From: Enterobacterales bacterium
Lineage (GTDB): Bacteria; Pseudomonadota; Gammaproteobacteria; Enterobacterales; Enterobacteriaceae
Reading direction: 5' to 3'
Assembly: GCA_015655145.1 (NCBI GenBank)
Contig: JAATFO010000126.1
Span: forward strand, 1-54,182
DNA length: 54,182 nucleotides
Part shown: piece after piece, positions 9,900-19,456 of the stretch
Position numbering within the stretch: the stretch's first letter is position 1
How the letters are laid out: each line of letters opens with the position of its first letter
Notes under the pieces: generated by a model
What the model saw: only the letters and a program-made list of their open reading frames with translations
What the model was told of the DNA's origin: nothing
Database searches by the model: none
Translations under genes and position numbers: made by a program

Positions 9900-11375
9900 T
9901 CATACAGTTTTTTTCGCTTTAAGTTTACCAATAAGATTATAGAAAATATTTAGTTTTTCTTTCGGTGTAAACAACAGGGTGAATGCAGTGTAGAATGCCG
10001 CACCCGCAATCACATCAACAATCACTTTGATCCAGCCGACAGATAATTGGAACACTGAATCAACGCCCCATAAGAAAAGTACCATTACCGCCGCACCTAC
10101 GATAGGTTTAGTAATTTGCGCCATATATGTTTTCCAACTGATATCAAGCAGTGTAATCGCACACCAGCCTGAAACCGGGTACAGTAATATTGTCATCACC
10201 GTATATGAAAACGCAACGGCTACCACACCGAAATGAACAAAGATAAGGAATACAGCAAGATTGGAGATTGCATAGAGTAACGTCAGTCTTGACTGCCAGT
10301 CAGGGCGGTCTCTGGCAAACATAACAGAATTATTGTAATAACCAATGGAGGTAACCAAACCGGCTATACTGACAATTTGCATAATCGGTACAGAATCCAT
10401 CCACTTGTTCCCCAACAATAATGATGTCAAGTCATAGGAAAGATATGAAAGGCCAATAAAAGCGGGAGCCGTCACACTAATAGTAAAAAAAACCGCATTA
10501 AGAAAGCGTTTTCTGAATTCAGGTAGTTTATCTTTAAGACGCGAAAATGCAGGCAATGAAACCCGGGATAAAGCAAAAGAGAGTACCGTATTCAATGTAT
10601 TTACAATACGTTTCCCCGTAAAATAAATCCCCGACGCCGTTGCTCCCAAAAAGTAACTAATCACAGCCACATCAGCATTTTGATTTAAAAAATTCGTCAG
10701 TCCACTCAGACCCACATGCTTAGAATAAGAAAGTGATTCTTTCATTGATTGTTTAGAAACATTGAGAGAGGGTTTCCATGGGATAGTAATCCATAACATA
10801 ATCATTGCTGTCACATTAGTGACAACCTGTTGCAATACCAGGCTAATGATTCCCATCCCTTTCCAGGCAAAATAAATTCCGGTGATCCCCCCCAGGGTAA
10901 TCGAGACGACTGAACGAATTGCCAGTGTTTTGTATAAAAGATTATGGGTTAACCAGGCTTCGTGTGTTCGACTAAGACCACTGGTAACAATAATAATACA
11001 CGTTCCCTTGATAATTTCTGCCAACCCATGGATACCCATGATATGTTCAAAAAAATCGGCAAAAAACCAAACGATGACGACACCTGGAATAGCAATGAAA
11101 TTACAAAGGAAAAACAACGAATTGTAATCTTCATCGCTGGGCGCTTTTTTTCTGACAATTGAGGTTGCAAGACTATCGAAAAAAACGGTCCTGAAGAACA
11201 TAGAGACCATAATGGCAACACTAAGTACACCGTAAAGATCAGGAGAAAGTAATCTAGCCAGAACAAGAAAAATAACAAAGGTGATGATCTGTGAGAACAA
11301 ATTAGCAAGTAATGACCAAATTGCTCCCGATGCCAGACTGGGTTCCGGGCGGGGTTTCGTAGTTAATTTTTCCAC
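9900..11375 (-). CDS. amsL: Wzx-type repeat-unit flippase (AmsL-like)
   Basis: This is a polytopic membrane protein of about 491 residues with some 12-14 hydrophobic segments and the MOP/PST pattern near its start (GAIWSLLANLFSQIITFVIFLVLARLLSPDLYG). It should move the undecaprenyl-linked exopolysaccharide unit across the inner membrane. I place the start at GTG 11375, because AAGG stands eight bases before it; a TTG at 11390 would add five residues but has no ribosome site. It is the only flippase candidate in the exopolysaccharide operon and lies where amsL is expected. A different flippase occurs at 35-1471 for the O-antigen side. Confidence 0.87.
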   Translation of the reverse strand: MEKLTTKPRPEPSLASGAIWSLLANLFSQIITFVIFLVLARLLSPDLYGVLSVAIMVSMFFRTVFFDSLATSIVRKKAPSDEDYNSLFFLCNFIAIPGVVIVWFFADFFEHIMGIHGLAEIIKGTCIIIVTSGLSRTHEAWLTHNLLYKTLAIRSVVSITLGGITGIYFAWKGMGIISLVLQQVVTNVTAMIMLWITIPWKPSLNVSKQSMKESLSYSKHVGLSGLTNFLNQNADVAVISYFLGATASGIYFTGKRIVNTLNTVLSFALSRVSLPAFSRLKDKLPEFRKRFLNAVFFTISVTAPAFIGLSYLSYDLTSLLLGNKWMDSVPIMQIVSIAGLVTSIGYYNNSVMFARDRPDWQSRLTLLYAISNLAVFLIFVHFGVVAVAFSYTVMTILLYPVSGWCAITLLDISWKTYMAQITKPIVGAAVMVLFLWGVDSVFQLSVGWIKVIVDVIAGAAFYTAFTLLFTPKEKLNIFYNLIGKLKAKKTV

Positions 11376-11630
11376 ATTTAATACCTTCAATCAATAGGAT
11401 TGTCATTTACCATGAGATACAAGATTATTTTGTTTAAATAAAATGCTTTCCTGTAATAACCCTGACAACCCGCACATCGCCTGACCTACCTGCCCATATT
11501 AACACAGCACTGTTTTCACAAAAAATATACCCATCAAGTTTCATATTGCTGCCATTTTAATTTATTGCAACTCTCCCCTGGTCGAATCACGGCAAAGGGA
11601 GAACTAGTTAACATCTAAGCTATGGTGACA

Positions 11631-13856
11631 TTACTGATCGCGTAATTTGAAATAAGGAATAGCGCACCGCTCCCCATTAATCACCACAGAAACAAACCCT
11701 TTGGGTTGTTGTGTAATAATCTCGTCATCTTTAAGCATCCGCGATGTCAACATAATGTCACCGTCTTCATTGGCGCCAAACCCAGCGATACCATTATGCA
11801 AAGACAAACGGCATGGCGCAGTATTGCCTTTTTTGGGTGCCGCATCCATTTTTTCTAATGCAGCATTAAACATGGCACATTTGCCAGTCATAAAACGGTC
11901 TTTCGCCGTCGTTTTCATTAACACGGATGCAGACGCCACCTGTTTCGCCAGTTTGACAAAAAGCTGTGTATCGCTGTCATAGGGGGTACTATAAAATACA
12001 TCAACAATCGGGCTGGCACCTTCGGCTGACCATGTCACCGCACTTTTATGTGCTTTTCGCTGTACCTGAATAATGGCTTTACCACCAATAACATTTCCTT
12101 CAATGACATTGGAAAATGATGTATCACTGAACTTATTATCGAAATTAGCCTGCCCAAAAATTTCAATTTCCCAGCAATCTCCTGGCTCCGGAGAAAATAT
12201 ACGCCCTAACTCATACCACTGTTCCTGGTCCGTCGGATTACTCAGACGGAAACGCGAACTAAGATAGGTATATTTCATACTGCCATCAACAGCAACACCA
12301 TAGGACTCAACCCACGTGGATCCCTGTTCGAACTGGCTCAACCAGGCCCCGCTGGCTTTGGAATTATCAATTTTGCTTTTTACCTGTAAATTTATCTGCC
12401 GCATGTTCAGACGCGAGTTTTGTGCATTAAGCGGATTTTTACAATCCTCCATACTTAGCGCATCAATAATCCACTGACCATTAGATATATCACCAGGAAA
12501 TTCCGTATGTTCAATCCAGCCATTATGAATGATCGACTGACCACAGCGTGGTAAATTCAATACCTGTCCCTGTTTACAGTATTGCGCATTGAAATTTGAT
12601 AATTCAATCGCAGTATTATGATTCCACGCCCCTTTTTTAGTTCCGGACCAAACAGCTTTAATGACATCGCCCGTGCAGTGTGTTGCGTACCATTGATCAA
12701 TTTTACAATCAAGTGTATCCATCAAACTAAGCGACGCCCCGCCAACATAGGAAAATCGCAAACAGGCGCCACGAAAAAACTGCCCCGCCGGGCAAACATT
12801 GTGGAAGAAACCCTGCTGATTAGGCGTCTTATCAACCTGACCGTAAAAACTGATATTACTAACTTCAACCCAGCGTGCATTGACGTTGAAAACAAAATCG
12901 GCACCGGCATTTGAAGTAATCGTAGTGGTTGGGAAATAACCAAAATTAACCGCAGCACCCGCCAGACGGAAAAAACGATTATTTTTTTCACTAATATCAA
13001 AACCAGAAACAAAAAAATGGCCAGCCGGGAATTGAATTGAAATTTGCTGATTATTTTTCTGTGCCCATTGATACATTGAGGCAATAGCTGGCGCAGCATC
13101 GGTTTTACCGTCTGCAATCGCACCGAAGTCAAACAGTGTCATACGGTTGAAATCATCAATGACGCGTCGCCAGTGAAAATCTTGTTCCATTGAAGCCACA
13201 AAGCCGCCATCGTCCGGAGCTGCAGATAAAAAGCCAACAAACGCCCCGCCACCGACATCAAGCCCATTATGCCAGCTTTTTAACCTGACCTTTGCCCCGT
13301 CAAACAGAGGTCGAGTTTTACGCAATTCATCAAATGAAGAAATTTCGCCGATCAATTGATAACCGGTAGGTTGTGACAGACGACGGCTAAATTCTGTCAT
13401 GCCCGATTTTTTAACGTCCGCCACATAAAACAAACGTTCGCCTGCATCATTATAAACTGCCATTGAGTATTCACTGTTTGACAGTAATGTTGATTTATTC
13501 GATACAAAGCGTCTGAATGTATCATTATTCAGTGAAATAGGCTGTACCAGTTTTGATATATCACCCGCGGCAGTTTTGACAAACACATCAATTAAATTAC
13601 CTGGCTGCGCAGGATCTTCACCTGCCTTACCAATATAGACTTTTCCGTGAAACGTCTGCCAAAACGAATCAGGCATGGTGAAGACATCATTGGGTGAAAC
13701 AATGGGTACATCTGTTTCGGGTACAGAGCCAACTGGAACACGCTTCAGAGAAACAGAATCGGACTCTGCACTGCTGGCGCGACCAGAAGCAACACTTAAA
13801 GTTGCAGTTGCAACAATAGATGAGAATGCAGTTCGAATTAACTCTCTTCTTTTCAT
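11631..13856 (-). CDS. amsF: AmsF-like exported exopolysaccharide processing protein
   Basis: This 741-residue protein starts with an export signal: MKRRELIRTAFSS, a hydrophobic stretch, then an A-S-S-A type cleavage region near residues 31-34. The body contains a DFGAIADGKTDAAPAI motif (about residue 240), typical of right-handed beta-helix proteins of the pectate-lyase/tailspike superfamily. AmsF of Erwinia, of similar size, is thought to process newly made amylovoran units in the periplasm. The start at 13856 was chosen because it gives the signal peptide its normal length; the upstream ATG at 13904 adds 16 residues without pattern. The RRELIR segment resembles a twin-arginine signal. Enzymatic activity is inferred from family only. 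Confidence 0.85.
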   Translation of the reverse strand: MKRRELIRTAFSSIVATATLSVASGRASSAESDSVSLKRVPVGSVPETDVPIVSPNDVFTMPDSFWQTFHGKVYIGKAGEDPAQPGNLIDVFVKTAAGDISKLVQPISLNNDTFRRFVSNKSTLLSNSEYSMAVYNDAGERLFYVADVKKSGMTEFSRRLSQPTGYQLIGEISSFDELRKTRPLFDGAKVRLKSWHNGLDVGGGAFVGFLSAAPDDGGFVASMEQDFHWRRVIDDFNRMTLFDFGAIADGKTDAAPAIASMYQWAQKNNQQISIQFPAGHFFVSGFDISEKNNRFFRLAGAAVNFGYFPTTTITSNAGADFVFNVNARWVEVSNISFYGQVDKTPNQQGFFHNVCPAGQFFRGACLRFSYVGGASLSLMDTLDCKIDQWYATHCTGDVIKAVWSGTKKGAWNHNTAIELSNFNAQYCKQGQVLNLPRCGQSIIHNGWIEHTEFPGDISNGQWIIDALSMEDCKNPLNAQNSRLNMRQINLQVKSKIDNSKASGAWLSQFEQGSTWVESYGVAVDGSMKYTYLSSRFRLSNPTDQEQWYELGRIFSPEPGDCWEIEIFGQANFDNKFSDTSFSNVIEGNVIGGKAIIQVQRKAHKSAVTWSAEGASPIVDVFYSTPYDSDTQLFVKLAKQVASASVLMKTTAKDRFMTGKCAMFNAALEKMDAAPKKGNTAPCRLSLHNGIAGFGANEDGDIMLTSRMLKDDEIITQQPKGFVSVVINGERCAIPYFKLRDQ

Positions 13857-14020
13857 GAATGAGTTCCATGGTAAAGTTACGATTACTGAATGAATAGCCA
13901 GCAAGGGGCGAGTGGCAGGAGGGTAATAAGCGACCCAATACGAATATATTTTTATTGAATTAAAAATAAAATCAATTCAATCACCAGGAGGTAATAAGTA
14001 TTAACAATCAATCATACTAT

Positions 14021-14171
14021 TAAGAGCCTGTCCCATGAGGAAAATTTTACTTGCCACTTTGGCCCTGGGCAGTGCGCGAAATCCTCATGTACTACGTGTA
14101 CGCCCCGGTTTCTCCGCGCTGTCCGTGTCCATATTGACTGCGACAATAGTACCTACTGGGCCAGACGCTTA
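14021..14171. repeat. MITE-like short element with imperfect terminal inverted repeats
   Basis: The 151-bp segment between amsF and the GT4 gene begins TAAGAGCCTGTCCCATGAGG (14021-14040) and ends with the near reverse complement (14152-14171); 15 of 20 positions agree. Both ends sit on a TTAA tetranucleotide. It has no ORF, and its GC content is visibly higher than the AT-rich flanks. The interior contains a short dyad around ctacgtgtac. The features fit a miniature inverted-repeat element or IS remnant. No second copy was seen in this window, so mobility is inferred only. Confidence 0.5.
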
Positions 14172-14185
14172 ATCACAGTAATTTA

Positions 14186-15220
14186 TTACAACAATGTCAG
14201 CCATTGCTCTTTAATTTTTCCCCCATCAAATTTTTTAGCACTTTGTTGAGTTTCTCGACTCATAGTAATGAACAGTTCATCATCAGTTGCCAGTTTTTCC
14301 ATGTTACGAAGAAAATCTTGTTTATCATTCATCGGGATCAGAAAGCCGTCCTGCTGATGTTGAATAATTTCTTTTGGTCCGGTCGGGCAATCATAAGCCA
14401 CTACCGGCAAAGACCAGGATTTTGCTTCCAATAAAACTAACGGCAAGCCTTCATAACGTGATGTCATCAGTACCATATCACTTGCACGATAAAAATCGTC
14501 AATATTGCTCACTTTACCGACAAAGTTGACACTGTTACTTATTTTTAACTGAGCAGCTTGCGCCAGTAAGGCTTCACGCTGCTCGCCATCGCCGGCAATA
14601 TTCAGGCTCCAGTCCGGGTGTTTACCGACAAAGTCAGCCCAGATATCCAACAACAGATCGAAGCCTTTCTGGTGATCAAGACGTCCAACAGCTAATGCCT
14701 GATGTGAACGCTGTGTTCGTATAAAATTCTTGTATTTAACTGGATTCGGAATATGTATACTGGCTATATTCCAGCGATTAAATACATTCTTATCTTGTTC
14801 GGTCAGCACCACAACCTGATCATAGTATCGTAATGTCATGAATTTCATGAATTTTATGATTTTATTAAACGAATTAATGGCAATATGTTCACAGGCATAC
14901 ACTTTTGCTCGTTTTCTTTTTAACGTTAGCATACTGTAAAAAGCAAATACCACACTTAATCGCCCCATACTGATTAAGAATACAGTATCAAATTTTTCAT
15001 CATTAATGCGTTTTACAATTTTTTTTATCGGCTGCTTTTCATGACTGAAACTAACAATTTGTTTTACATTACTGTAAGGGTAGAATGTTTTTCCCTCCCC
15101 TTCCATGGAGAATATCTCAATATGATACTTATCACCAAAACACTCTGTCATAAAATTACATACATTCTCAGTGCCAGCATAAGAATAAGCATTTTTAATG
15201 ACTAACGCGATTTTATTCAT
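14186..15220 (-). CDS. Glycosyltransferase family 4 protein (exopolysaccharide repeat unit)
   Basis: The 344-residue protein is a GT-B fold glycosyltransferase of family 4. The N-terminal domain has KNAYSYAGTENV; the C-terminal domain has AVGRLDHQKGFDLLLDIW, the nucleotide-sugar site LNIAGDGEQREALL, and an EX7E-type motif SRYEGLPLVLLEAKSWSLPVVAYDCPTGPKEII. It resembles retaining galactosyl/glucosyl transferases, and AmsD of Erwinia is a likely counterpart. The start at 15220 fits the family; ATG 15253 adds 11 residues and has no ribosome site. A GT2 gene ends 55 bp upstream. Linkage and donor cannot be assigned. Confidence 0.85.
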   Translation of the reverse strand: MNKIALVIKNAYSYAGTENVCNFMTECFGDKYHIEIFSMEGEGKTFYPYSNVKQIVSFSHEKQPIKKIVKRINDEKFDTVFLISMGRLSVVFAFYSMLTLKRKRAKVYACEHIAINSFNKIIKFMKFMTLRYYDQVVVLTEQDKNVFNRWNIASIHIPNPVKYKNFIRTQRSHQALAVGRLDHQKGFDLLLDIWADFVGKHPDWSLNIAGDGEQREALLAQAAQLKISNSVNFVGKVSNIDDFYRASDMVLMTSRYEGLPLVLLEAKSWSLPVVAYDCPTGPKEIIQHQQDGFLIPMNDKQDFLRNMEKLATDDELFITMSRETQQSAKKFDGGKIKEQWLTLL

Positions 15221-15275
15221 TTTCTGCACATACCCTTCATTCCTGAAACCCACATAAGAATAAATTAATTTATTC

Positions 15276-16028
15276 TTAACGATGTTTTAACACAAAAAGC
15301 ACACCATTAATCATATACCATAGGTAATAGTAATAAACTTTAACTGGGTTTTTGTATATGGTTTTCAGAAGGTTAAGATGCCATTTTGCTGCTTTATTTT
15401 TATTACGCGAAAGCGAATTACTTAACTCATAATAATTGACCAGCGGTTGATGAATAACACGTGCATGCTGATAAATACTGAGCAATTCATAAATAAAGAG
15501 AAAGTCTTCATGACCTTTATCTTCAAAATATACATCATTTTCAGGACTACGATAACATAACGATGAGAAGCAGACACGAAATTGTTTTTTCACAAAATTA
15601 TTTTTCTCAAGATAATCTTTATCATAACCAACGATATATGATGTTTTCTTCTGATTTAGATAACGATAGTTAGAAATAATTATACTCTCACCTGCAGATA
15701 AAGCGTCAACCTGCAATGTCAGTTTATTGTTTTCCCATTCATCGTCACTGTCCAGAAATGCAATCCAGGATTCCGCTGATTCGTTAATACCCACATTCCT
15801 TGTTTTTGCAACACCAAGATTGACGTCATTATTCAGGATAATAATTCTGTCATCAGTGAAATTCTGTTGCACTATCGACAAAGAATCATCGGTGGACTTA
15901 TCATTAATAATATACAGTTTCCAGTTTTGATAAGTTTGATTTATTACCGATTGCACCGCACGTATAATCGTACCACTGGCATTATACATCGGCATGATAA
16001 CAGCAACGGTACTTACATTATATTTCAT
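15276..16028 (-). CDS. Glycosyltransferase family 2 protein (exopolysaccharide repeat unit)
   Basis: This 250-residue GT-A fold protein has AVIMPMYNASGTIIRAVQSVINQTYQNWKLYIINDKSTDDS at the N-terminus, the NLGVAKTRNVGI segment and the DXD-like FLDSDDEW (about 90-97) that binds metal and nucleotide-sugar. A hydrophobic stretch lies at the extreme C-terminus. It probably adds one sugar to the lipid-linked unit. Size and family agree with AmsE of Erwinia, but here it precedes the GT4 gene, so I give no symbol. AGGG stands before the ATG. A 218-bp gap separates it from amsB, where a wzy gene (amsC) might have been expected. Confidence 0.83.
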   Translation of the reverse strand: MKYNVSTVAVIMPMYNASGTIIRAVQSVINQTYQNWKLYIINDKSTDDSLSIVQQNFTDDRIIILNNDVNLGVAKTRNVGINESAESWIAFLDSDDEWENNKLTLQVDALSAGESIIISNYRYLNQKKTSYIVGYDKDYLEKNNFVKKQFRVCFSSLCYRSPENDVYFEDKGHEDFLFIYELLSIYQHARVIHQPLVNYYELSNSLSRNKNKAAKWHLNLLKTIYKNPVKVYYYYLWYMINGVLFVLKHR

Positions 16029-16246
16029 CGGATTACCCTGAACTTTAAATATTTATGTCACGCTGGCAAACCAGTTCTAATGGCTGATTATTATTCATAA
16101 TAACTTAAAGCGTCACACGCCAGATTTGCTCATTACTTATTATACCCACTGAATTTTACGATACCTGATAACAATCAACACGTACATTTTTATTGGGTTT
16201 ATTTCAATAAATGGTTGTATAAGCAGTTATATTACAACGGTAATAA

Positions 16247-17158
16247 TCAACTTTTCTTTCTGTTCCAGCGTTCAAAAATCTTATTTTTTAAACGACCAAT
16301 AAAATAATCGCGATTTTTTTTATTTGTTAAGAAGAAATAACGAAAAAAACTCAGACTTGCCTGAAGTGATTTACCATCCATTTTATAACGTAACGGCAGT
16401 TTATATGCCATATAGGTGTAAATATCCCGGCGTGTCAAATAAGGCTTCATGCTATCAAGCCAAAAGAGTGAATATTTTACCGATTCACCTTTATGTTTAG
16501 AACCAAAGGAGGTGACCAGATGATAGTTGGCCAATGCATTCCCTATCATCACGAAATGAAATCCTTTTTTATCTGCACGAATACAAAAATCATAGTCCTG
16601 ATGACGAATAAAGTTGGGATCAAATTTAATCGCCGCGGCATCCTCTCGTTTCAACACAATCGTACTGGTCTGAATAAAGCCGTAGCAGCCAAACAGGTAC
16701 TCAGCGACACTCTCTTGCGATGCCACCGCTTGCGATGGCATTACTTTCAAAAAGGTGCCATCCTGATAAATATTGACCTGGCTGTAAATAATGTAGTGTT
16801 GCTGCCCCTGAGATTCCAGTTCCGTTATTTTTTTTACACTTTCATGTAGTTTTTCCGGATGCCATTCATCATCTGCATCAAGAAAACCAATATAATCCCC
16901 ACTGGCTAAATCTATCCCTTTATTTCTGGCACCGGCACCGTTCAGTTTAATATCTGAAAGTACCAAGTTTATTTTAAGATGCCGATATTTTTCATCGTTT
17001 ACCACAACAGCTAATTTTTCAGCATCATTGGATTTATCATCAACAATAATCACTTCAAAATTTTTATATGTCTGCGCGGCGACACAATCCAGAGTGACAG
17101 CGATTGTTTTTGATGCGTTATATGCTGGAATGACGATTGAAAAAAAAACATCCTTCAT
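16247..17158 (-). CDS. amsB: AmsB-like glycosyltransferase family 2 protein
   Basis: The 303-residue GT2 protein has FSIVIPAYNASKTIAVTLDCVAAQTYKNFEVIIVDDKSND, NGAGARNKGIDLASGDYIGFLDADDEWHPEKL (DXD site about residue 95) and a later FIRHQDYDFCIRADKKGF acceptor-side motif. It should transfer an early sugar, probably galactose, onto the WbaP-primed lipid. Its place directly after wzc is that of amsB/wceB in Erwinia and Pantoea, which supports the symbol. AAGG lies nine bases before the ATG. Expression should depend on read-through of the hairpin at 17200-17250, just upstream. Confidence 0.82.
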   Translation of the reverse strand: MKDVFFSIVIPAYNASKTIAVTLDCVAAQTYKNFEVIIVDDKSNDAEKLAVVVNDEKYRHLKINLVLSDIKLNGAGARNKGIDLASGDYIGFLDADDEWHPEKLHESVKKITELESQGQQHYIIYSQVNIYQDGTFLKVMPSQAVASQESVAEYLFGCYGFIQTSTIVLKREDAAAIKFDPNFIRHQDYDFCIRADKKGFHFVMIGNALANYHLVTSFGSKHKGESVKYSLFWLDSMKPYLTRRDIYTYMAYKLPLRYKMDGKSLQASLSFFRYFFLTNKKNRDYFIGRLKNKIFERWNRKKS

Positions 17159-17199
17159 TGGCAGATACCTTTTTTAACCCCTAAAAACGGCTAATAAAA

Positions 17200-17250
17200 C
17201 TTAAATTAAAAAGACAAAGGAACCTTTCAAAAATGAATGAAAGGTTCCTT
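17200..17250 (-). terminator. Strong hairpin with U-rich tail between wzc and amsB (attenuator candidate)
   Basis: A perfect 13-bp inverted repeat, AAGGAACCTTTCA (17217-17229) and TGAAAGGTTCCTT (17238-17250), starts 13 bp after the wzc stop. Read on the minus strand it is followed by TTTGTCTTTTT, as in an intrinsic terminator. Group 1 capsule operons of E. coli are known to have a comparable partial terminator after wzc that RfaH helps polymerase to pass. This would give more export proteins than glycosyltransferases. Confidence 0.85.
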
Positions 17251-17263
17251 CATGACTCTCGCC

Positions 17264-19444
17264 TTATTTTTTAGTCTCTTTGCCGTAACTGTAGTCGTAG
17301 TAATCATAGCCATAAGCATACGCATTCGCCGCTTTGCGCACCACCGCATTCAGAATAATACCTTTAATCTCAATGCCATTTTGTTCAAAACGTTTGTAGC
17401 TGATATCAATTTCTTTAATCGTATTCGTTTCAAAACGCGCCACGAGCAACGAGGTGCCCGCCAGCTTACCGATAATAGAAGCATCGGTGACAGCCAGAAT
17501 CGGCGGTGTATCAATTAATACCAGATCGTAATTCTGCGATGCCCACGTCAGTAACGTTGTCATCCGTGGGTGCATTAATAACTCAGATGGATTAGGCGGA
17601 ACCTGACCTCGGGGAATAAAGTCAAAACCATAGGCGCCATTTTTGATTAATACTGAGCTGTATTCAGACTTGCCCGATAAAATATCCGACAAGCCGGTGG
17701 TGTTGTCTTCACCTAATAACTCGTGAGTATAACCACGCCGCATATCACCATCGACAAATAATACTTTTTGTCCGGCTTTAGCGACCAGTGCAGCAAGGTT
17801 GGAACAAATAAAGGTTTTACCGATGCCAGGGCTGGCACCCGTAATCATCAGCACATTGTTTTTTGCTTCCATCATCGCAAAATGCAAGCTGGTGCGCAGA
17901 CTACGAATCGCTTCAATCGACAAATCAGTTGGGTTACCCAACGCCAGCAAGCTATTGTGCGGATCGGTATTCCCCTTGTGGCCCCGTTTTGTCATCGCCT
18001 CCGTATCTTTCTTCCGTTGCCATTCAGAGAGTGGCACGCTGGCATACACATTCATACCGAGATCTTCCAGTTGATCCGGGTTTTCAATGCCATGGTGGAA
18101 GAACATTTTGATCAGCACGCCGCCAATCGACAACATCAGGCCAACGATCAAACTGACAAGCAAAATAAGCAATGATTTTGGCTGGACCGGGCGCCCTGCC
18201 GTTTCAGCCGGATCGATGATACGAACGTCACCTACCGTACTGGCTTTACTGATCCCCAATTCCTGTTGACGATTCAGCAATTGCATATAAATTTCTTGTC
18301 CTGCCTGCACATCGCGTGTTAAACGCAATATTTCTTGTTGTGTTTGGGGCATCAGGGCAATTTTTTTATTCAGTTTGCTTTGTTCATCTTCCAGTGTCTG
18401 ACGTTTTTCCAGCAAAGCACGATAAGTCGGGTGATCTTTAGTAAACAACTGAGAAACTTCAGCTTCACGGAAAGTCAGCTCATTCAACTGTGTTTGCACA
18501 CTCACCGCTGAATCAAGCGCTGACTTTGCTTCCAGCGACATATCCACCGATTCATTATCACGGCGAAAACGATTAAGCTTGTCTTCAGCCTGATCAAGAC
18601 TTGCGCGGACCTGCGGCAATTGCATCTTCAGGAATTGCAAACTTTTTTCTGCTTCCTCAGATTTTCGCTGCACATTCTGGAGCAGATAATTGTTGGCGAT
18701 CTGGCTGAGGATTCGACTGATCAACTCCGGGTCCTCGCCAACATAGCTCATACTGAGTACCCCGGTATCTTTCCCTTTATCCGCTACCGTCAGGTTATCT
18801 AACACGACCTTGATCGCCTGAAGGTTTGTTAATTGGGTAATGGTGAAACTGGTGCCCTCTTCGGCATTAATACCACTCACCAGCATGCTCACATCACCAT
18901 GCTCTTCCAGTTGACCAACTTTTCCCTTAAATAATACATCACCGTCTTTAGTAACCGTATAAGACTGCGCATCATCTGCGGTCAACTCGACATTACGCTT
19001 TTCCCATGTCCGTGGAATACTCAGTCGTGATACGGCAATTTGCGCGGGCTTATTGCCCAATAGTCGTGATAATCCTTTACCAATTACCGGTATGTAATTT
19101 TGTTGAACGACCATGTCCAAACCGAGATCATGTACGGTTTTGCCAATGACCATACGCGACTGAATAATTTCAATTTCGGTGGCTGATTGTGGTGTCGCAC
19201 TCGGCAACATTTCTGTCAAATCATTCAGTACCGTATTGGCATTTTTTTGCTCTACCTGAACTAATGCATCTGCACTATAAATAGGGGTGGCAAATAGTGC
19301 ATAAAGTGTTCCAAGCAGCATAAATAAAGCAGTCACAGCAATAATGACCCAGCGGTGGTCAATCACTTGTCCCAAAAGAAGTGCTAAATCCCAGTCGTTC
19401 GCGTCTTCTTTGGCCGTGACCTTAACCTTACTTTTTATATTCAT
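17264..19444 (-). CDS. wzc: Wzc/AmsA bacterial tyrosine autokinase, polysaccharide co-polymerase
   Basis: The 726-residue inner-membrane protein controls polymer length and export. It has a Wzz-type domain between two membrane segments (about 31-52 and 424-445), a long periplasmic coiled-coil region (about 255-395), and a C-terminal kinase domain with Walker A GASPGIGKT (about 536-544), VLFVDGDMRRG (Walker A') and LVLIDTPPI (Walker B). The C-terminus ends in a Tyr cluster, YAYGYDYYDYSYG, the autophosphorylation tail. The start at 19444 has GAGAT upstream; the 19456 start would add four residues. It lies 12 bp after wzb, whose product should dephosphorylate it. Corresponds to AmsA of Erwinia. 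Confidence 0.95.
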   Translation of the reverse strand: MNIKSKVKVTAKEDANDWDLALLLGQVIDHRWVIIAVTALFMLLGTLYALFATPIYSADALVQVEQKNANTVLNDLTEMLPSATPQSATEIEIIQSRMVIGKTVHDLGLDMVVQQNYIPVIGKGLSRLLGNKPAQIAVSRLSIPRTWEKRNVELTADDAQSYTVTKDGDVLFKGKVGQLEEHGDVSMLVSGINAEEGTSFTITQLTNLQAIKVVLDNLTVADKGKDTGVLSMSYVGEDPELISRILSQIANNYLLQNVQRKSEEAEKSLQFLKMQLPQVRASLDQAEDKLNRFRRDNESVDMSLEAKSALDSAVSVQTQLNELTFREAEVSQLFTKDHPTYRALLEKRQTLEDEQSKLNKKIALMPQTQQEILRLTRDVQAGQEIYMQLLNRQQELGISKASTVGDVRIIDPAETAGRPVQPKSLLILLVSLIVGLMLSIGGVLIKMFFHHGIENPDQLEDLGMNVYASVPLSEWQRKKDTEAMTKRGHKGNTDPHNSLLALGNPTDLSIEAIRSLRTSLHFAMMEAKNNVLMITGASPGIGKTFICSNLAALVAKAGQKVLFVDGDMRRGYTHELLGEDNTTGLSDILSGKSEYSSVLIKNGAYGFDFIPRGQVPPNPSELLMHPRMTTLLTWASQNYDLVLIDTPPILAVTDASIIGKLAGTSLLVARFETNTIKEIDISYKRFEQNGIEIKGIILNAVVRKAANAYAYGYDYYDYSYGKETKK

Positions 19445-19456
19445 GAATAATCTCAA

